64,000 nt of DNA from Ulota crispa (GCA_963920765.1 OY987249.1:8618817-8682816); one strand, 5' to 3'. Numbered from the stretch's first letter, positions 22,253-35,654 are shown. The notes: generated by a model from the sequence alone, not told the origin. Numbers and translations: made by a program.

Positions 22253-25200
22253 TCACTCTCCATCTGGCTCCGTTGCCGTCTGCGAGGGTTCGTGGTGGAA
22301 GATTCGGGCTGCATGTGGGAACCGGGACCCGTCGCCAAAATCCGTGTCTGCTGCCACGCGTGCAGCAATGTCATTGAACAGAACAACCAAATAGGCCTGC
22401 CACCAGCAGGATGCACCCATCCATTAGGGTATACGAGCCTATAACCGGACAAGGTACAACTACTATTAACAGGATCTACACTCCACTTCATTCACTCCAA
22501 CATGTTGGGCCGAATCACACAAACTCCCCTCTTATGCTGCTTCCTCCAAACGTCTACACAACACCCACGTCACGAACCCATATGAACACCATACCTCCTC
22601 CCGTTTCCTTTGCATAACAATCCTGTAAGGCTTCAAACTACTGTCCGGATATAGGCCAATATACCCACAACTCTTCGCATCCAAAACGGACCAATCGTGC
22701 ACGGCTGCCTATGCGCCTTCTCACGACCCAACAAGTCATCGCACCAACCATTCCCAAGTAACACATGTCCATGTCAAGCATACCGGACCATCATATTCCT
22801 CCAAAGCAACACGTGACCGACTCCTCCCACTTCGCTATCCCACAGACCCAGTGAAGTCTCCACCCAGCACTCACCGCTCGGACACACCACCACAATTGCA
22901 ACACAAGCTGGCATCCATACCATCCGCTCCATCTCTCACCCCATCATTCCTCATCGACCCGAAAGCTCGACTTACCTCAGCCAGTCCCTCCACTCGAACT
23001 GCCGGTGGAGCTGACTCGTCCAAGCTCGAACTCCTGTGGTTGCCAGAAATCTCTGCACTCGCGGCATCAGCCAGGTCTCGTAAAACCAGCTCTGCCGGTC
23101 CTCCATCCTCCAGCTTCTCTGACGTCGTCTCCACGGCTGTCTGCACAACGCATCCCCAACCGTGTCACAATATCACTCCACACCCTGTCCAGCACCTCAC
23201 ATAATTCTGCACTATCCCACGAAACCTCACCCACTGTCTACTACACCGCCACGTCAAACGTCACAAACAGCTTTCTAATCCAACCCGTTGCAGTCACCGT
23301 CACCGTCACACGGCTATCTTTTGGTGACGGATCCCATTCGGTCACAAGCAAAGCATCTTGCCATCGGCACTGGCTCATACCACACCACTCGGTTTCCAAA
23401 ACCAGGTCAAGTACAACCACGTCGGTACTGGAACGGACACGACGGCGTACATGACACACACACCAAACAACAATCGTCATATCGTCACCTATCACAACAT
23501 GCTCCGAACACCGTTGCCACGAACCTTCTGACGTTTTGCAGCGGGTGTGCCACGCCGGTACACGTCGCTCAATGGACGCTGAGGTGGCATTGACTGTTGG
23601 ACCTCTTCGTCGTTCGCAATCGTCTCGCTCCACACGGCTACCTCCTCCTACGGTTCCATGCCAACACTCAGCCAACAGCACCTATCGTGAAACCACCGTC
23701 ATTCACAACCACTCTCCCCTCTCCTCACCACCATGCCACACGCGCCTCCTCTCAACACATCTACCCACTCACGCTCACAGCCCCCAAACACGCAAACCGC
23801 TCACACCCTGCCGTCCTACCACCTGCTCACCCACATTTTCACTCACCTCTGTCAGAGCGTCTTCCCATCTCTCCATCTCCGAAGCCCCAGGACTGCTTGC
23901 CCTTGCTCCGCCACCGCTTGATGTTCTCGCACTAGTACCCGCTGTGGAGCCAGGCGCTGCCGCGGAAGATCCTCCACCCAGCATCTGCGTCACCACGGGC
24001 ATCATGTGTTGCAACATGCCCGACAAATCTAACCCGCCCGTCGGAGCTCCGCCACGGCCTCCATCTCCTACGTCTACGTCACCCACGCCCTGCATCACCT
24101 GCTGAACCAGATTCTCCATCACGGGGCTCCTCATCAGCTGCGCCAGGATACCTGGCCCGCCCTGCTGCCCATCGCCACCTCCCATCGCTCTTGCAACATT
24201 GCCCAAGGCCGGCATAAGCGTGTTCGCACCTCCGTTTCTGCCGTTTGCAACCAGGTCCCTCCCTGCTAGTAGGTTCTGTAAAGCATCCTGCCCTGCTTGA
24301 CGCTGTTCATCTTGCCTGGGTTGTGACACCTGCCGCCGCCTTCTCACCTGCAACACACCACATGCTGCTTCGTCACGCGACCGACTTTACCAAAACGTAC
24401 TCATTGCCCCGTCGCAAAGTTCCCAAGCTGCCCGTAACTGCATTCGCATTCCGCTTAACCCGCCTCTGAATCGCCTCGTCGGAATCCACTACGTATTTCA
24501 CCCGAATAACCACGGCACGAGGTCATCCCGTATCACATCCCCAAAGTCACACTTGGCCCATGCACCTACACTCCCCTCCATTTTCGGAGCAACGACCGCT
24601 ACCCAACTCCAAACCAGCTGAAAAACAACCGACCTCCACGTCAATCACCACAAACATGTACCACTCACCCTTGTAAGAGGCTGAAGCCCACCGAGCCCAA
24701 GTCCAGCAGGTGCACTCACGTTTGCGTCCACACTTCTCCCACTAACGTTTTCACCCCCACCCGTTTGCGATGCCTGTCCTTCAGAACTGGGCTGAACACT
24801 CGACCCCGGTCTCTCAGAACCCCCACTCCCACCATCTGTCACCATGCTCGTAGCCCCGGTTTCCGGAGACGGCTCGCCACAACCCCCGTTATTCAACTCT
24901 GAACTACCCCGCCCGTCTTGCGCACACCTCACTTCCGCCTCTGACTCCCTTTCAACCGTATTTGTCCTTGGCGCCTGCTCGGGTTCGGAATGGGACTGCT
25001 AGAAAACCAAACCAAACATCAATTCACGCTTCTCCTCTCTCGTCGTCTCATGACCATAGGATGCTTCCATTCACGCAAATCTCTCAAGTTCTAGCAGACC
25101 ACAACAATCACTCCGTTCCAGCGCAATCCCACTTAATGTAATTACTAAGACTCCTTTACAGTCAATCAACACACTGCTGCTGCTGTTGCTGCTGCGTCTG

Positions 25201-28200
25201 AGAAATGACACCAAACCTGACAGGCCCTCTGCCTGCCAACGTCCTTGACACAACACGCCACACTTTGAGCCTCAATCCCACCTACCCTAAACAGCCTCGG
25301 GGGTCACCCGTTTCACTCACATGTGCCATCATTACTACTGGCTACCCACGAATCACCACGCCACCCTGGTACCCAGGTGCCTCAGATCGATACTCCTCCT
25401 TCGCCTCAAAGGATTGCCAATCACTTCGACGTTGCTGACAACTTTCACTAAACAACACTTCCTCAAACAACCAACCCTCTAACTCTGCGTTCGGGTACGA
25501 AGGGAACCTGCTGTTGAGCTGGTGCTGGATCCCCCGACTGCTGCAGTGCACCGGCTATATGTTGCAACAGCGGAGCCAAAGAACTCATCAGATCTGCACC
25601 CACGCCTCCATCCCCTGCAGCCACCCAACAACAACCAATCAGAAACTCTACCCAACTTTCTCGCTTCCACGACCACCGCAAACATCACAAAGCTCCTTCT
25701 CTCAACAAGCGAGTAAAAGGGACCGGGCAAGCTTGATCTAACGGCCCGACTTATTCCTGAGTTCGCCAAAACAATGCCGCAAAGCACCGCTCAAACCACG
25801 ATATGCCATCAGGTTCACCACGACTTGCTGTGCACCACGTGGCGGGGACCAGGTACCCAGACTCTGAATATGCTCATCCTCCAACTACCAGATGTGCTCC
25901 GGGCTTGGAGACCTTGATGAACGAAGCAAAGCACGGCTGGACACATACGATGATCGACACAAAAGCCTTCCTCGTTCTTGACTGCTGTCTACCCGGACGT
26001 ATCACTATAATGCAGCACACTGAACAACAAGACTACGAAAATCATGAGCCGGATCGCTCCTCCTTGTACGCCCTAAGTACTGACATCGAATCCGCAGAAG
26101 CACCGCTCAATCCTTGATTCGCCCGTCACCACTTTCGCACACTACGACCCGCATACCTGGTGCACCGCGACTTGACTGATCCATCTGCCTCGTAATATCC
26201 GCGGGTGCCGACGGCGCTGAATTCGGGGCTGGATTCGGGGCTGCGGCAACGGGTACGTCGTTCGGGGCATTGGAAGTCGGTCGAACCACGAACTGATGTT
26301 GGAACCTTGAAGCCAGATCCGCATGACTGCCAGGAAGAGGTCCAGAAAGAGGATGACCGCCACCGCGAGAACGCACTGGAACCACTCGGACAGCTCCGTT
26401 CTCGTCAAATGTCATGAACGCACCTTGCATTCCGCTCGGACCAGACGGAACGCTGCCGGGAACTGGATTGGACCCGTCCGCGCCCTCGTTCCTGGAACGG
26501 TTTGGACGACCAGCCCCGCCCGCATCGCCTGCTGCCGCACTGCCATGTGAACCATACCTGGGGTCCGACCGCTCTAGGAGCTGCCGCATGGTAAAGCCCG
26601 CACCGCCAGCTGCCATACCAACAACTTCCTCCCCTCAGGATTGCCTACAACGAGAAGGATGGCCAATGCACGGAAGCTACAAAAACCCACAAAGACTTTA
26701 TAGAAATGAACGTGGATACTCCCACACACTCCAGCTGTACCCGGTGATCGACCCCACGTACCAGGACCGGATGGTAAGCCTGTTCCAAAAGATAAAGCAG
26801 CTCCTGACTGTAGTGGCAAAGCCTGCAAAATGAACACGCTGGTCCGATCAAACCAACATCCCAGATACAAGACACCCTCAACCAGGTGTCCACCAAGGGT
26901 CGTGTGCCACACGTTGTGCCCCACACTCGCCAAGGTAAAGCCCCGCTGTCCTTGACAACAGACACGATCCACGAAGGAAAGCTATGACTACTGGCACCGA
27001 AACCCGAACAATCCCAAATCTCCATCGCACCACTGTCCATCACACTCATCACATTGATATGCTGTACGCTTTCCCTTCTCCCAGCACTCTCTCGCTTACA
27101 ACGTCAACACCAACCACCGTTCGCAACCAGAAAATGTCGCAGCATTACCACACCAAACAAACACAAACATTCTTCCTGCAACCAACACACTCCAACGCCT
27201 GTGGGGACGTGAGGTTCGCAACCCGACCCATCATCCCAAACGCCAACATCAACCCGTACAAGCGCTCACCTGAACCATCATGGGGTTCGGCCCCGTAGGA
27301 GAAACGAAGATCGCCGGCCCTGAATTCACCACGGACTCGCTCTGCAACACAATCACACAAATGTAAAGGACGATTCCCGGGGAATCTGAGGGTACCGCCC
27401 TACATCTCACTGCTCATCTCACTGCACGTCCAACACAAACGGGATGCCCGATTGAAGAAGTGTACAGCAGGACCCAGAAATGCTTACGGGAGATTGACCC
27501 ATACGGAGCGACAATGTCGCCCGCCCCAGCTCTAAAAGCAGAGCCCCTATCTGCTGCATCACGTTGCCATCGTAAGATGCCGTTCGCTGAAAATCCTCTC
27601 GCTCACCGGCGTTTAACATCGTCGCCTCACTTTCCAATCCACTCGCCAGCCGCTGCCAAGGACGAACAATCCACACCGCCGACTGTAAGTATCCCCGCAC
27701 ACTTCCAACAGTCCCACATCACTGGTCGCTACATAAATAGATCCATGCCTCGTTGAATCTGGTGTCCAAAGAGACACAAGAAACACAGATTGCAACTCCC
27801 ACTGCAACCCACATCAATCGAAAGCAATCGCCGAGCGACAAAACTTTCATACGCACAGGAAATACAGTAGCTTAAGACACCCGGTCACTTACAGTAAGCG
27901 CAGAGCTCGCCTGCCCACGCAGGAAATTGTTCACTCGATTCACCAGGGCTCCCAAAGCAGCAGGAGAAGCTCCGCGCTGAACTTCTCCCCCGCTAGGACG
28001 GACATCGCCGCCCACCCTCGCTTCCGTGGGACCGCCATCCTGAGAATTCGACGATCTTGCTGACTCTGCGGGAACATCAGATTGTTCCTAAAACACATCT
28101 CAACGAAGAACCAAACACTACGATCCCCAAACCTCTACGGCTAAGAAGCATAACACCCAGTGCACTCTCAATAACTGTCCCTGCCAAAATGCACACACAT

Positions 28201-31026
28201 TCTACACTGCCAAGCCGCATGACCACAAAGCAAAAGCTTCAAAAGCCCTCGCTGTGCCTTCCTCGGGGATCCGCAGGACTTGCGCCCAGCCATAGCAACG
28301 ACACGTTCTCAACATCTTCTCACAGTTTCTACACCAGATTCTTCATAAACAACAATCGAAATTACCTTCTGTAGCAAGCGTCTGCTCCAAACGGTCCAAG
28401 TACTGGGACATGGTTGTCAAAGCGTCAGGAACAACCTGGATACATGTTTAGATGTGACAATACATACAACATTATTCACTGCACCCCATCACACTAGCCC
28501 AATCGACCCACAACCACGACCTCGTCTGCACACCAACCGCTCACACGCCACAATGTTCCCAAACTGCATCCAAAGTCGACACAAACCCCGACACATTCCA
28601 AGACGTGCACGCAAGAACAAAACTCACCAACGGAGCCTGAACGACGCGTATGGGACCTGTTCCTCTGTTTTCCGTACCACTCGACGGGGGCATTCCATAC
28701 AAAGCATCGATCTGTAGCTCCAGCTCACGAACACCCGTGTCATGGTCACCCCCACCATTTCTGCCATCACCATCAACTCCACCAGGTGTGGGTAACACTC
28801 CCTACAGCAATCAATGACAACCGCATCAGCATTGCACCAACACTTGCCAAAACCCGACGCCCAATAAAGCATCACCTCTCGCCCTCGTCAATACCTTCAA
28901 ATCTCCATGTTGACCTTATGTGCGCACAAACGACACTTCGGTTCTCAAGAGAACGCACCAAATCCCCGAACCACTTACACCCGTCAAAACCAAGCAAAAC
29001 AATTCAGCTTGGCAACTGGGAATGCCCCATCCTTGACTCTTATCAAATCATCTGAGACCTGTGAACGGAACGGGTACCCACGGAGTTTTACAACAAACCA
29101 CAGTTGGTGCAGCGAGTGATTTCTACGGATTCGCTCATCAAGCGACTGACAACTGCCAAGACTGGACTGCGTCAAGGACGACCATGGTAGCATAGCCGCG
29201 TCAATGGTACTTACTGTCGCTGGGTTGTTGGGATTTCCCGTCCCACCTTGCACAGAAACGCCGTGCATTCCCATTGAGCTGATCACTGCGTTTATGATCT
29301 GCAACACACGTCCACATCTGTCAGCTCCTCCATCTTTCCACTCTCCTCATGAACAGATTTGGAGGTTCGGCACCCATGGGCTGAGATACGATCGTGCGAC
29401 TTCCAGCTCCTGAAAGCTTTGCAGGTATGTTGCAAGATACATGTACCATCGTCGCACAACAAGGAACGCTCCCATCTCTGATTCGGACGTTCTCTTCCGT
29501 GGCCCTGCTTTTCGCAGGGAACACATTCCAGAGTAACCAAACCCGAGTGGTCTCATAGTTTTCCGATGTCATACGACTCGGTCCCACACTTCAGAAGTCC
29601 TACTCACTACGTTTCCGCAGAAGCCACTAGAGTGCCCGACTTTCGGTGAGAAAGCCCGCCACCTGACTCGTACCTAAACCTAAATCAACCGACCCCAAAA
29701 CCGGCGCCTTCTGAGGAAAGTGCCATTCCAGGGACACGCTTCCCAAGCACTCGCATGCCAGCCTCACAGTCCCAGACCATGCTTCACGCCACTTCCATAC
29801 AAAACTAAGCTCTTCCATCCAGATTTCCAGCTTCCACTCGATTCCCATGACACGTCAGTTCCTAATCTAAGGCCGACGTTAAGATAAGGTCCTCTCCCTT
29901 CACCAATGCACGAAACAAGCGCCATAAAGTGTGACCAGGAAAACGTGCCAACTGATCGGCCACACAAACACGAGTACACAACCACGGCTGACCACTTACT
30001 CGATTCAGATCCGGCATTTGCCCTTCACCGCCATCTGGAAAATTGATGGTTCCCATCAGCAGACTGTGTGACACATGCCCGGACCTGCTTCCTGGTGGAG
30101 CCAAACCTGATTCCGCCTGACCACCTGCACGACCATCGTCACTTTCGTCAGTCCGTGTCAATACAATACCACTCCAAATCCCCACCGTTTCGTCCCACCT
30201 CCCAAGAAGCAAGCACCAAAGCAACTGGTCAGCCCCCCACATGGAGCAGCCACAAATTCCTACCAAACATCACTACAGCATATAGAGGGTCACTATGCAC
30301 CCACCTTCACTGTTCGCATTGCTCGGTCCAACTCCGGAGGTCGATGGAGGTTGCCTAGCCACCAGATGCAGCGTATGTCCATCCTCAACGTCTGAAAGTT
30401 TGGCTCAAGAAACATCCCCAAACACGCTTTCAACCTCCACAATCAATCCAAACACCGCGCCCCAGGGGTGCGCACAAACTGTTGGCTCACTACCGCTCTC
30501 TAACCCCAAGACCACCACCTCACAATCCCGAGCACTTCCATAAAAACCTACCATTCCATCAACATCAATACCCTCATGGCAAACCAACAAGGATACTGTA
30601 TGCGGACAGCAACTGGTCGTCCTTCAGGACCTTTCCTCTGCAAATCAATCGTTGATTCTCCACGGGTACCCCGACGACCGCAACCAGTTGTTCCTTCAGC
30701 GCAGGAACCGACACCTGCAACGCAACAACCATCAACGTCACACCTCCGCAACAAACATTAACTAGCACACGCTCCGGCGCAATCCGAGCGATGTGGATCT
30801 ACCATCACCACCACGCGTCAAATCGTCAACAATAGCCAACGGTCTAGTACAACTATCACACAAGACTCACATTCTTCTCCACACGCAGAGTGTAACTCTG
30901 CGAATCCAGGGTTTTGATCTTTATCTCCATGCTTTCGCCTACGCCACCTTCTCCATCGGGCGGCGTCCCTGAACCGCTGCGGCCTTCCGGGTTCGCATCC
31001 GTGCTGCCTTCATGCTTTGCTTCCAT
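22253..31026 (-). CDS. BAG6-like ubiquitin-domain protein, right copy
   Basis: This gene is the mirror image of the left copy. Every exon coordinate is 39605 minus the left coordinate, giving ATG at 31026 and the stop at 22253. All exons read identically to the left copy as far as I could compare; the only inner difference (26738) is intronic, so the predicted proteins are the same. The copies are convergent, with tails facing the 4.7-kb spacer. Outside the CDS they differ: the leader-intron donor GTAAGT seen in the left copy is missing here (near 32202), and the 3' flank is unrelated beyond 87 bp. Both copies look intact, so this should be a functional duplicate unless its altered leader silences it. 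Confidence 0.88.
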
Positions 31027-32560
31027 GGAGCTCGACACCACTTGCAGGGGATCGCGGACAAAAATAAGGCAGGCCCTGTCAAACAGCCGCCCGTCACAAA
31101 TCAGACTCTCTCGTGATCGTCGCCAGTCTAATCACCCTAATGCAACAAACATGTCGAGCAAGCGCGTTGCTTCTGGAACCCTCAAAGTACGTTCCAATAT
31201 CCCAAAGCTCGAGACACCACACCACACGTCACCTCCGTTTCCACAAACAACAAGTCCTGCTCCAGCAATCAAAATGCCATGCCCTCGGGTATGCAGGTCA
31301 AACGGCACGAAAAGCCAGAGCCCGGGCCAGAGAATATCCGAATACATGCGATGTCTTGTAAAACTCGCTCCCGCGTTATCGACACCACCTTAATACTACC
31401 TGCTCAGCCAGATGGAGAGCTGGCGGACAAACCAAGACCGAACGCGAAGAAATGCAATCGAGCAACACTTTCAGCCCCGCAAGTCTCTCTGCACCTCCTT
31501 CTTCTTTCATGATTATACCGACAGCAAGGCAGAATCACAGCGTTCACAGCAATCAATTCCATCCCGAGCGAATCGAACCAGGAATATCAAAAAACTAAAA
31601 AGCGGTTAGGGCAGTCTCCCAACTCGCAGACGAAACTCCGAACATCTCCAACTACAAAATGGTCAAATCGGACATCACTGCGGAGCGAGGCCGATTCAGA
31701 TGCGCAACCAGAAGTCGGAGAAGAAAATGGATACAGCAAAGCGACTACACGAAAACCTAATAATCCGTCCCGCAAATTCATCAGAATTACCCCGACCAAC
31801 GCCTAGTTTCTCACGAGCGAGCTCACCAGGATCCGCTCTTCGATGTCCTCGATCCGTGTGCGAAACACGAGCGTTGCAAACAGGCAGAGATGCAATCCAA
31901 GCGACGCCCGAAGACGCAGGCCTTCGAACCAAAACGCCCGCGTCCTCCACGCTCCCTCCAACGGCAAAAACTTGACGTGCAAAGGAAGCCAAGGTCGGCG
32001 ACGCAGAATTTCGTAACGAAATCGCGCACGCTACCGTACGGTTCAAATCGTGTCCTCCTCCTCGACCTAACCACAAACAATTACAGTGCGCTGCGGGATT
32101 CAGAGCGCGGACCTCAACGGCGCCAGAAGCCCAAGGCGTGCAGCCAGGAATCCGTGCCGGTGGGGGAATCCAAAGGGTGACGGACGTAGCTCTAAGCTTG
32201 CTGTGAGCCGGGACTCGCAGAGGGCAGCACAGCAGCAGCAGCGGGGAGCGCTCCGTGAGAGACACACCACGAGCGCGTTCCCGCGGGGCCGGGAGCGAGC
32301 GTCGGAGGAGTTCTAGAAGGACGACGAAGGGCGAAGGCTGTCGCTCAGGATCGTCGATCCCGACGACGGGCGAAGGAAGAGCCGGAGCGGACGAGCGAGC
32401 TATCGACGTCGACGTTGACGACGACGACGACGGCAATTGCAGCAGCAGTGCGGACGACGTCGAGCTCGGCGTGCCGCCCGGGCGTTGCACGGGTGCGACA
32501 GGTTTCGGCGGTCGCAATCCGGGTTTTCGTCAAAATAGGGGCAAAGAACTGGGTGGGGGA
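31027..32560 (-). promoter_or_regulatory. 5' leader of the right BAG6-like gene, altered splice donor
   Basis: Homologous to 7063-8578 but diverged in patches. The acceptor corresponding to 8529 is kept at 31076. The donor is not: where the left copy has GAG|GTAAGTTACGTG, this copy reads GAGCTACGTCCGTC on its sense strand (about 32180-32205). The leader intron therefore either uses another donor or is retained. An open frame of 273 codons crosses this leader, but the matching stretch in the left copy changes frame, so I do not call it coding. Confidence 0.6.
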
Positions 32561-32950
32561 GACGGAGAGAGACGACCTCGCCCTTTTTTTTGGCCTCTTA
32601 AGGTAGTTAAGGTGAGCTCGCCCAAATGCCGGAGCCTAGCGCGCGCCCTTAGACTCACCTACTAAACCACTGCCAAGATTCCTCATTTTGAGGGTTGGGT
32701 TCTATCTTGCAATCCACAATTATTTGGGAAAATTTGCGTAATTGAGCATTGCGGATTCTTCATTCAAACTCTTCATTCTCGTTTTTGTTTTATTCAAATT
32801 TTCTACATCCTGCTAGCGGTTTACTTAGGGCAATGGCCTCTTGTCGTTGGAGATTGCAAGAAACAAATAGCCTCCTCGTTGAGCTCCGCCCTCCTTGTCT
32901 GCCGTTTATTTCCTGCAATCCCCTCCTCCTCGAGCATTGCCCTATACATA
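32561..32950. other. region beyond the right arm, likely right BAG6-like promoter
   Basis: The first ~100 bp are GC-rich, with a poly-T run on the plus strand and GCGCGCG near 32640, followed by AT-rich DNA. It shares nothing evident with the DNA upstream of the left arm, so it may supply a separate promoter for the minus-strand gene. No core motif was identified with confidence. Confidence 0.4.
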
Positions 32951-33480
32951 AGGGCATCTATAATGGTCATTGGGAAAACTCCCAACAAGGATCTCGATAC
33001 TTTAGTCTGGTTTTTTAATAGACAAGAAATTTGACCATAAATTTTTAATGATTTGAAGGGAATTGAAAACATTATTGTGAAAATGTAATAATATTTGGGT
33101 TTGGACATTGCATGATTTAGATATATCACATCAAATACTAGCTAACTTCCAAAAAACTTAAAGGCCTCTCCAAATCAAGCTAAAAAAAGGAAATTTTAGT
33201 AAAGTGGACGGCAAATGTACTAACCCCTTTACAAAAATTTCCTTATTTAGGCTTGATTTGGAGGGGCCTCTAAGTTTTTTGGAAGTTAGCTCACATTTGA
33301 TGGGATATATCTAAATCATGCAATGTCCAAACCCAAATATTAGTACATTTTCACAATAATATTCTCAATTCCCTTCAAACCATTAAAAACTTATGGTCAA
33401 ATTCCTTGTCTATTAAAAAACCAGGCAAAAGTATTGGGATCCTTGTTGGGAGTTTTCCTGGTGACTATTGCAGATGCCCT
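32951..33480. mobile_element. long-stem foldback MITE, copy 1 (530 bp)
   Basis: The two halves are inverted copies over nearly the whole length, from AGGGCATCTATAATGGTCAT at the left end to GACTATTGCAGATGCCCT at the right. The centre falls near 33210. The same family occurs at 47812-48325, with shared blocks such as TTGGACATTGCATGATTTAG, and less closely inside 63560-63900. It has no coding sequence; transcripts would form an almost complete hairpin. Confidence 0.85.
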
Positions 33481-33523
33481 AAGCCTTCCACTTTGTTGAA
33501 TTTTTAGTGATGGGTTAATATTT

Positions 33524-33790
33524 AGGGAAAGTTTCATGGATACCCTTGAAATTTGCAATATTTTCATAAATGTCTGTGCTTTTCAGAAATATCATAGATA
33601 TCCTTGGACCAAAGAATTTAGGCATTTGCGCACATTATTTCTTTCTTGTTTTACATGCGCACAAAGGATGAAGGGAAATGCCATGCACAACAAAACAAAC
33701 GTCTAATTTTCTTAGTCCAAGGGTACTTGTGATATTTCTGAAAAAGTAGGGAAATATTGCAAAATTAAGGGGCATTCATGAAATTTTTCC
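33524..33790. mobile_element. foldback MITE-like element (267 bp)
   Basis: The left half (AAGTTTCATGGATACCCTTG, TTGCAATATTTTC, CAGAAATATCA) is mirrored by the right half (CTTGTGATATTTCTG, AATATTGCAAAATTAAGG, CATTCATGAAATTTTTCC). A related single half occurs at about 35180-35315. It is noncoding and not assigned to a superfamily. Confidence 0.65.
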
Positions 33791-34409
33791 AAAATTACAT
33801 TGGGAGATATGTTTCAAGCACAGGTCTGTAGGATGGTTTTAATTCCTGTTATACGGTACATGATTTTTTATGTAAAATAATCTACATGTGTAAGTATTGA
33901 TGAAAATAAATCAAATCCAATGTCGTGCTTGCGTTTTTGAGATAGTAGTTGAACGCTCTTTAACGAGTTATTGAGTTTTTTGAAAAGTAGCTAGTCATTT
34001 TTGCGACTTTGTCAAAAAATTGTCTAATTCTTAGATCTTTTTGGTAAATTTATCATTTATCCATTTTGTCAATTTGTGGTTTGAAATTGCGAGTGTACGG
34101 ATGTGGGGGATTTTATCAATTTCAAAGTGTTCAGTTGTTGTTCTTCACAAGTCTAGCTAAGTTTGAGACAACTCAAGAGTATGTTGGGGGCAATGTACAT
34201 AAGATCATGGTTGTTAACGGTTGTTTATTATCATTGGTAACAAATTGTTTATCATGTTGTGAATATGGTGATTAAACTCGTTTGGCAATTATTTTGAAAA
34301 ATGAAAGGAAGAAATTGTATTTTAGCATGTAGTTCGTGAAGGAGGAAATTTGTTTGATGTTAGAGTCCAATTTTTTTTGCTTTACCTTGAAAGAATTTAC
34401 CCAAGTAAA
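33791..34409. other. AT-rich intergenic DNA
   Basis: No gene or clear repeat was recognised here. The 69-codon frame at 34066-34275 has no recognisable motif and looks like chance. Confidence 0.5.
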
Positions 34410-34419
34410 TTATATTTAG

Positions 34420-34815
34420 GGAATTACTACTGCGACACCTTAAATTGCTAACAGGACACCCCTTATGAGCTTGAAATGTGATTTTTAATGCTGTTTTTTA
34501 ATTTGGATCAAAAGATTTGTTTCACCTTTATCATTCTAAGGTTATACTAAAAAAAAGGTGTGCTTAAATTTGAAACTAAAAATATAGGACTTTTGAGTTA
34601 CTTAAAGCAAATATACATCAAAAAGTAGTATTGGTGCAATAATATTTCAACAAAAATTTGTATTTGTCATGGTTTCTTTCAAGGAGGTTGTAATGCCGTG
34701 ATTGAATGAATGATGGACAACTTGAATAAATCAAAAATAGCACTAAATGATCAAATTTCATGCTCACATGGGGTGATGTCTAGTTAGCAATTTAGGGTGT
34801 CACTGTAATAATTCC
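34420..34815. mobile_element. Mutator-type MITE with a 10-bp target duplication
   Basis: The inverted ends are GGAATTACTACTGCGACACC at the left and the inverse of GTGTCACTGTAATAATTCC at the right, continuing inward through TTAGCAATTTAGGGTGTC. The element is flanked by a perfect direct repeat, TTATATTTAG, at 34410-34419 and 34816-34825. A target duplication of 9-11 bp with long inverted ends is typical of Mutator-like elements. It is noncoding. Confidence 0.8.
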
Positions 34816-35179
34816 TTATATTTAGTGCATTATTAATCACAAATTGCCAAATCTATTTTATTTTTACTTACAATTGGGATCATTTAAATAGCATTAATGC
34901 ACAAGATTGGAGGCCTCATAGCGTGAACAATAAATATATCAACTGCTTAGTGTAGGAGCTCTATGAAACAAATGAAGTGCATGCAAGTATTGTTAAAAAA
35001 CTTATTTTGTTTGTTGATAAAAAACGTGGCTAGTTTGATTAATGGGTTTTTCATAGTTTTTGTGCAAGGTTTTGAATTGTTTCAAGGCAAAATGGAAGAA
35101 ACAACAAAGTGCAAAAGCAGAAATCATAGTTTTTAAATTTTCTCATAGTTCAATTTGTTTTTAACATAAGATCTACTTT

Positions 35180-35315
35180 CTTCACCATGACATGCATAAC
35201 AAAACAAAAGCCTAATTTTTTTGATTCAAGAGTATTTGTGATATTCAGTCTGAGAAAGCAGGGGTATCTATGAAAATATTGCAGACTTCAGGGGTATCCA
35301 TGAAATGTTCCCTAA
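35180..35315. repeat. half-copy related to the 33524-33790 foldback
   Basis: Blocks such as AACAAAACAAAAGCCTAATTT, AGTATTTGTGATATTC and GGGGTATCCATGAAATGTTCCC match the right half of the 33.5-kb foldback element. No opposite half is present. Confidence 0.55.
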
Positions 35316-35552
35316 CATCTTCATGTAAATAATCTCAAGATTTAAACTTAACAATGCATTGATCGGGTGAGTTTTCACCTTACACAAACCTATTAACTCA
35401 TACTCCTTACAAACATGCTAAGTGATGACATTCACCAAATTGTTATGGTCAAATCGAAGGTAGTACGCATCAATATTAGCAAAGTATATATTGCATACAT
35501 TGGATCTAGAGCTCTCATTCGTTTTGGCAACACCCTGGTTTACTGATACATA

Positions 35553-35654
35553 TGCCAGCATGTTACATCAGTAAGGTAGAAGCACCTGCCAGCATGTTAC
35601 AGCAGTCAGGTTGAAGCACCTGCCAGCATGTTACAGCAGTCAGGTAGAAGCACC
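35553..35654 (+). repeat. 34-bp tandem repeat, three copies
   Basis: Three adjacent 34-bp units start TGCCAGCATGTTACA and end GAAGCACC. The second and third units differ at one base; the first differs from them at a few. Confidence 0.9.

Larger units (their letters stand above)
22166..32560 (-). repeat. right arm of the ~10.4-kb inverted repeat
   Basis: This is the inverse partner of 7063-17439. Homology ends near 32560, where the reverse-complement CACCCAGTTCTTT still matches the left arm at about 7066. Accumulated small indels shift the coordinate sum from 39605 in the inner part to about 39623 at the outer end. The differences lie almost only in the outer 1.4 kb. Confidence 0.97.

Noticed and set aside
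31696-32517. 273-codon open frame across the right BAG6-like leader
   Set aside because: The aligned left leader shifts frame through indels in the middle of this stretch, and the frame runs through the spliced leader intron of the left copy. Open frame length is explained by GC-rich composition.
7063-32560. Palindrome as an assembly artefact
   Set aside because: Not fully excluded, but the outer arms differ by many substitutions and indels, one intronic difference exists inside, and both flanks and the spacer are unique. Together these argue for a real duplication.
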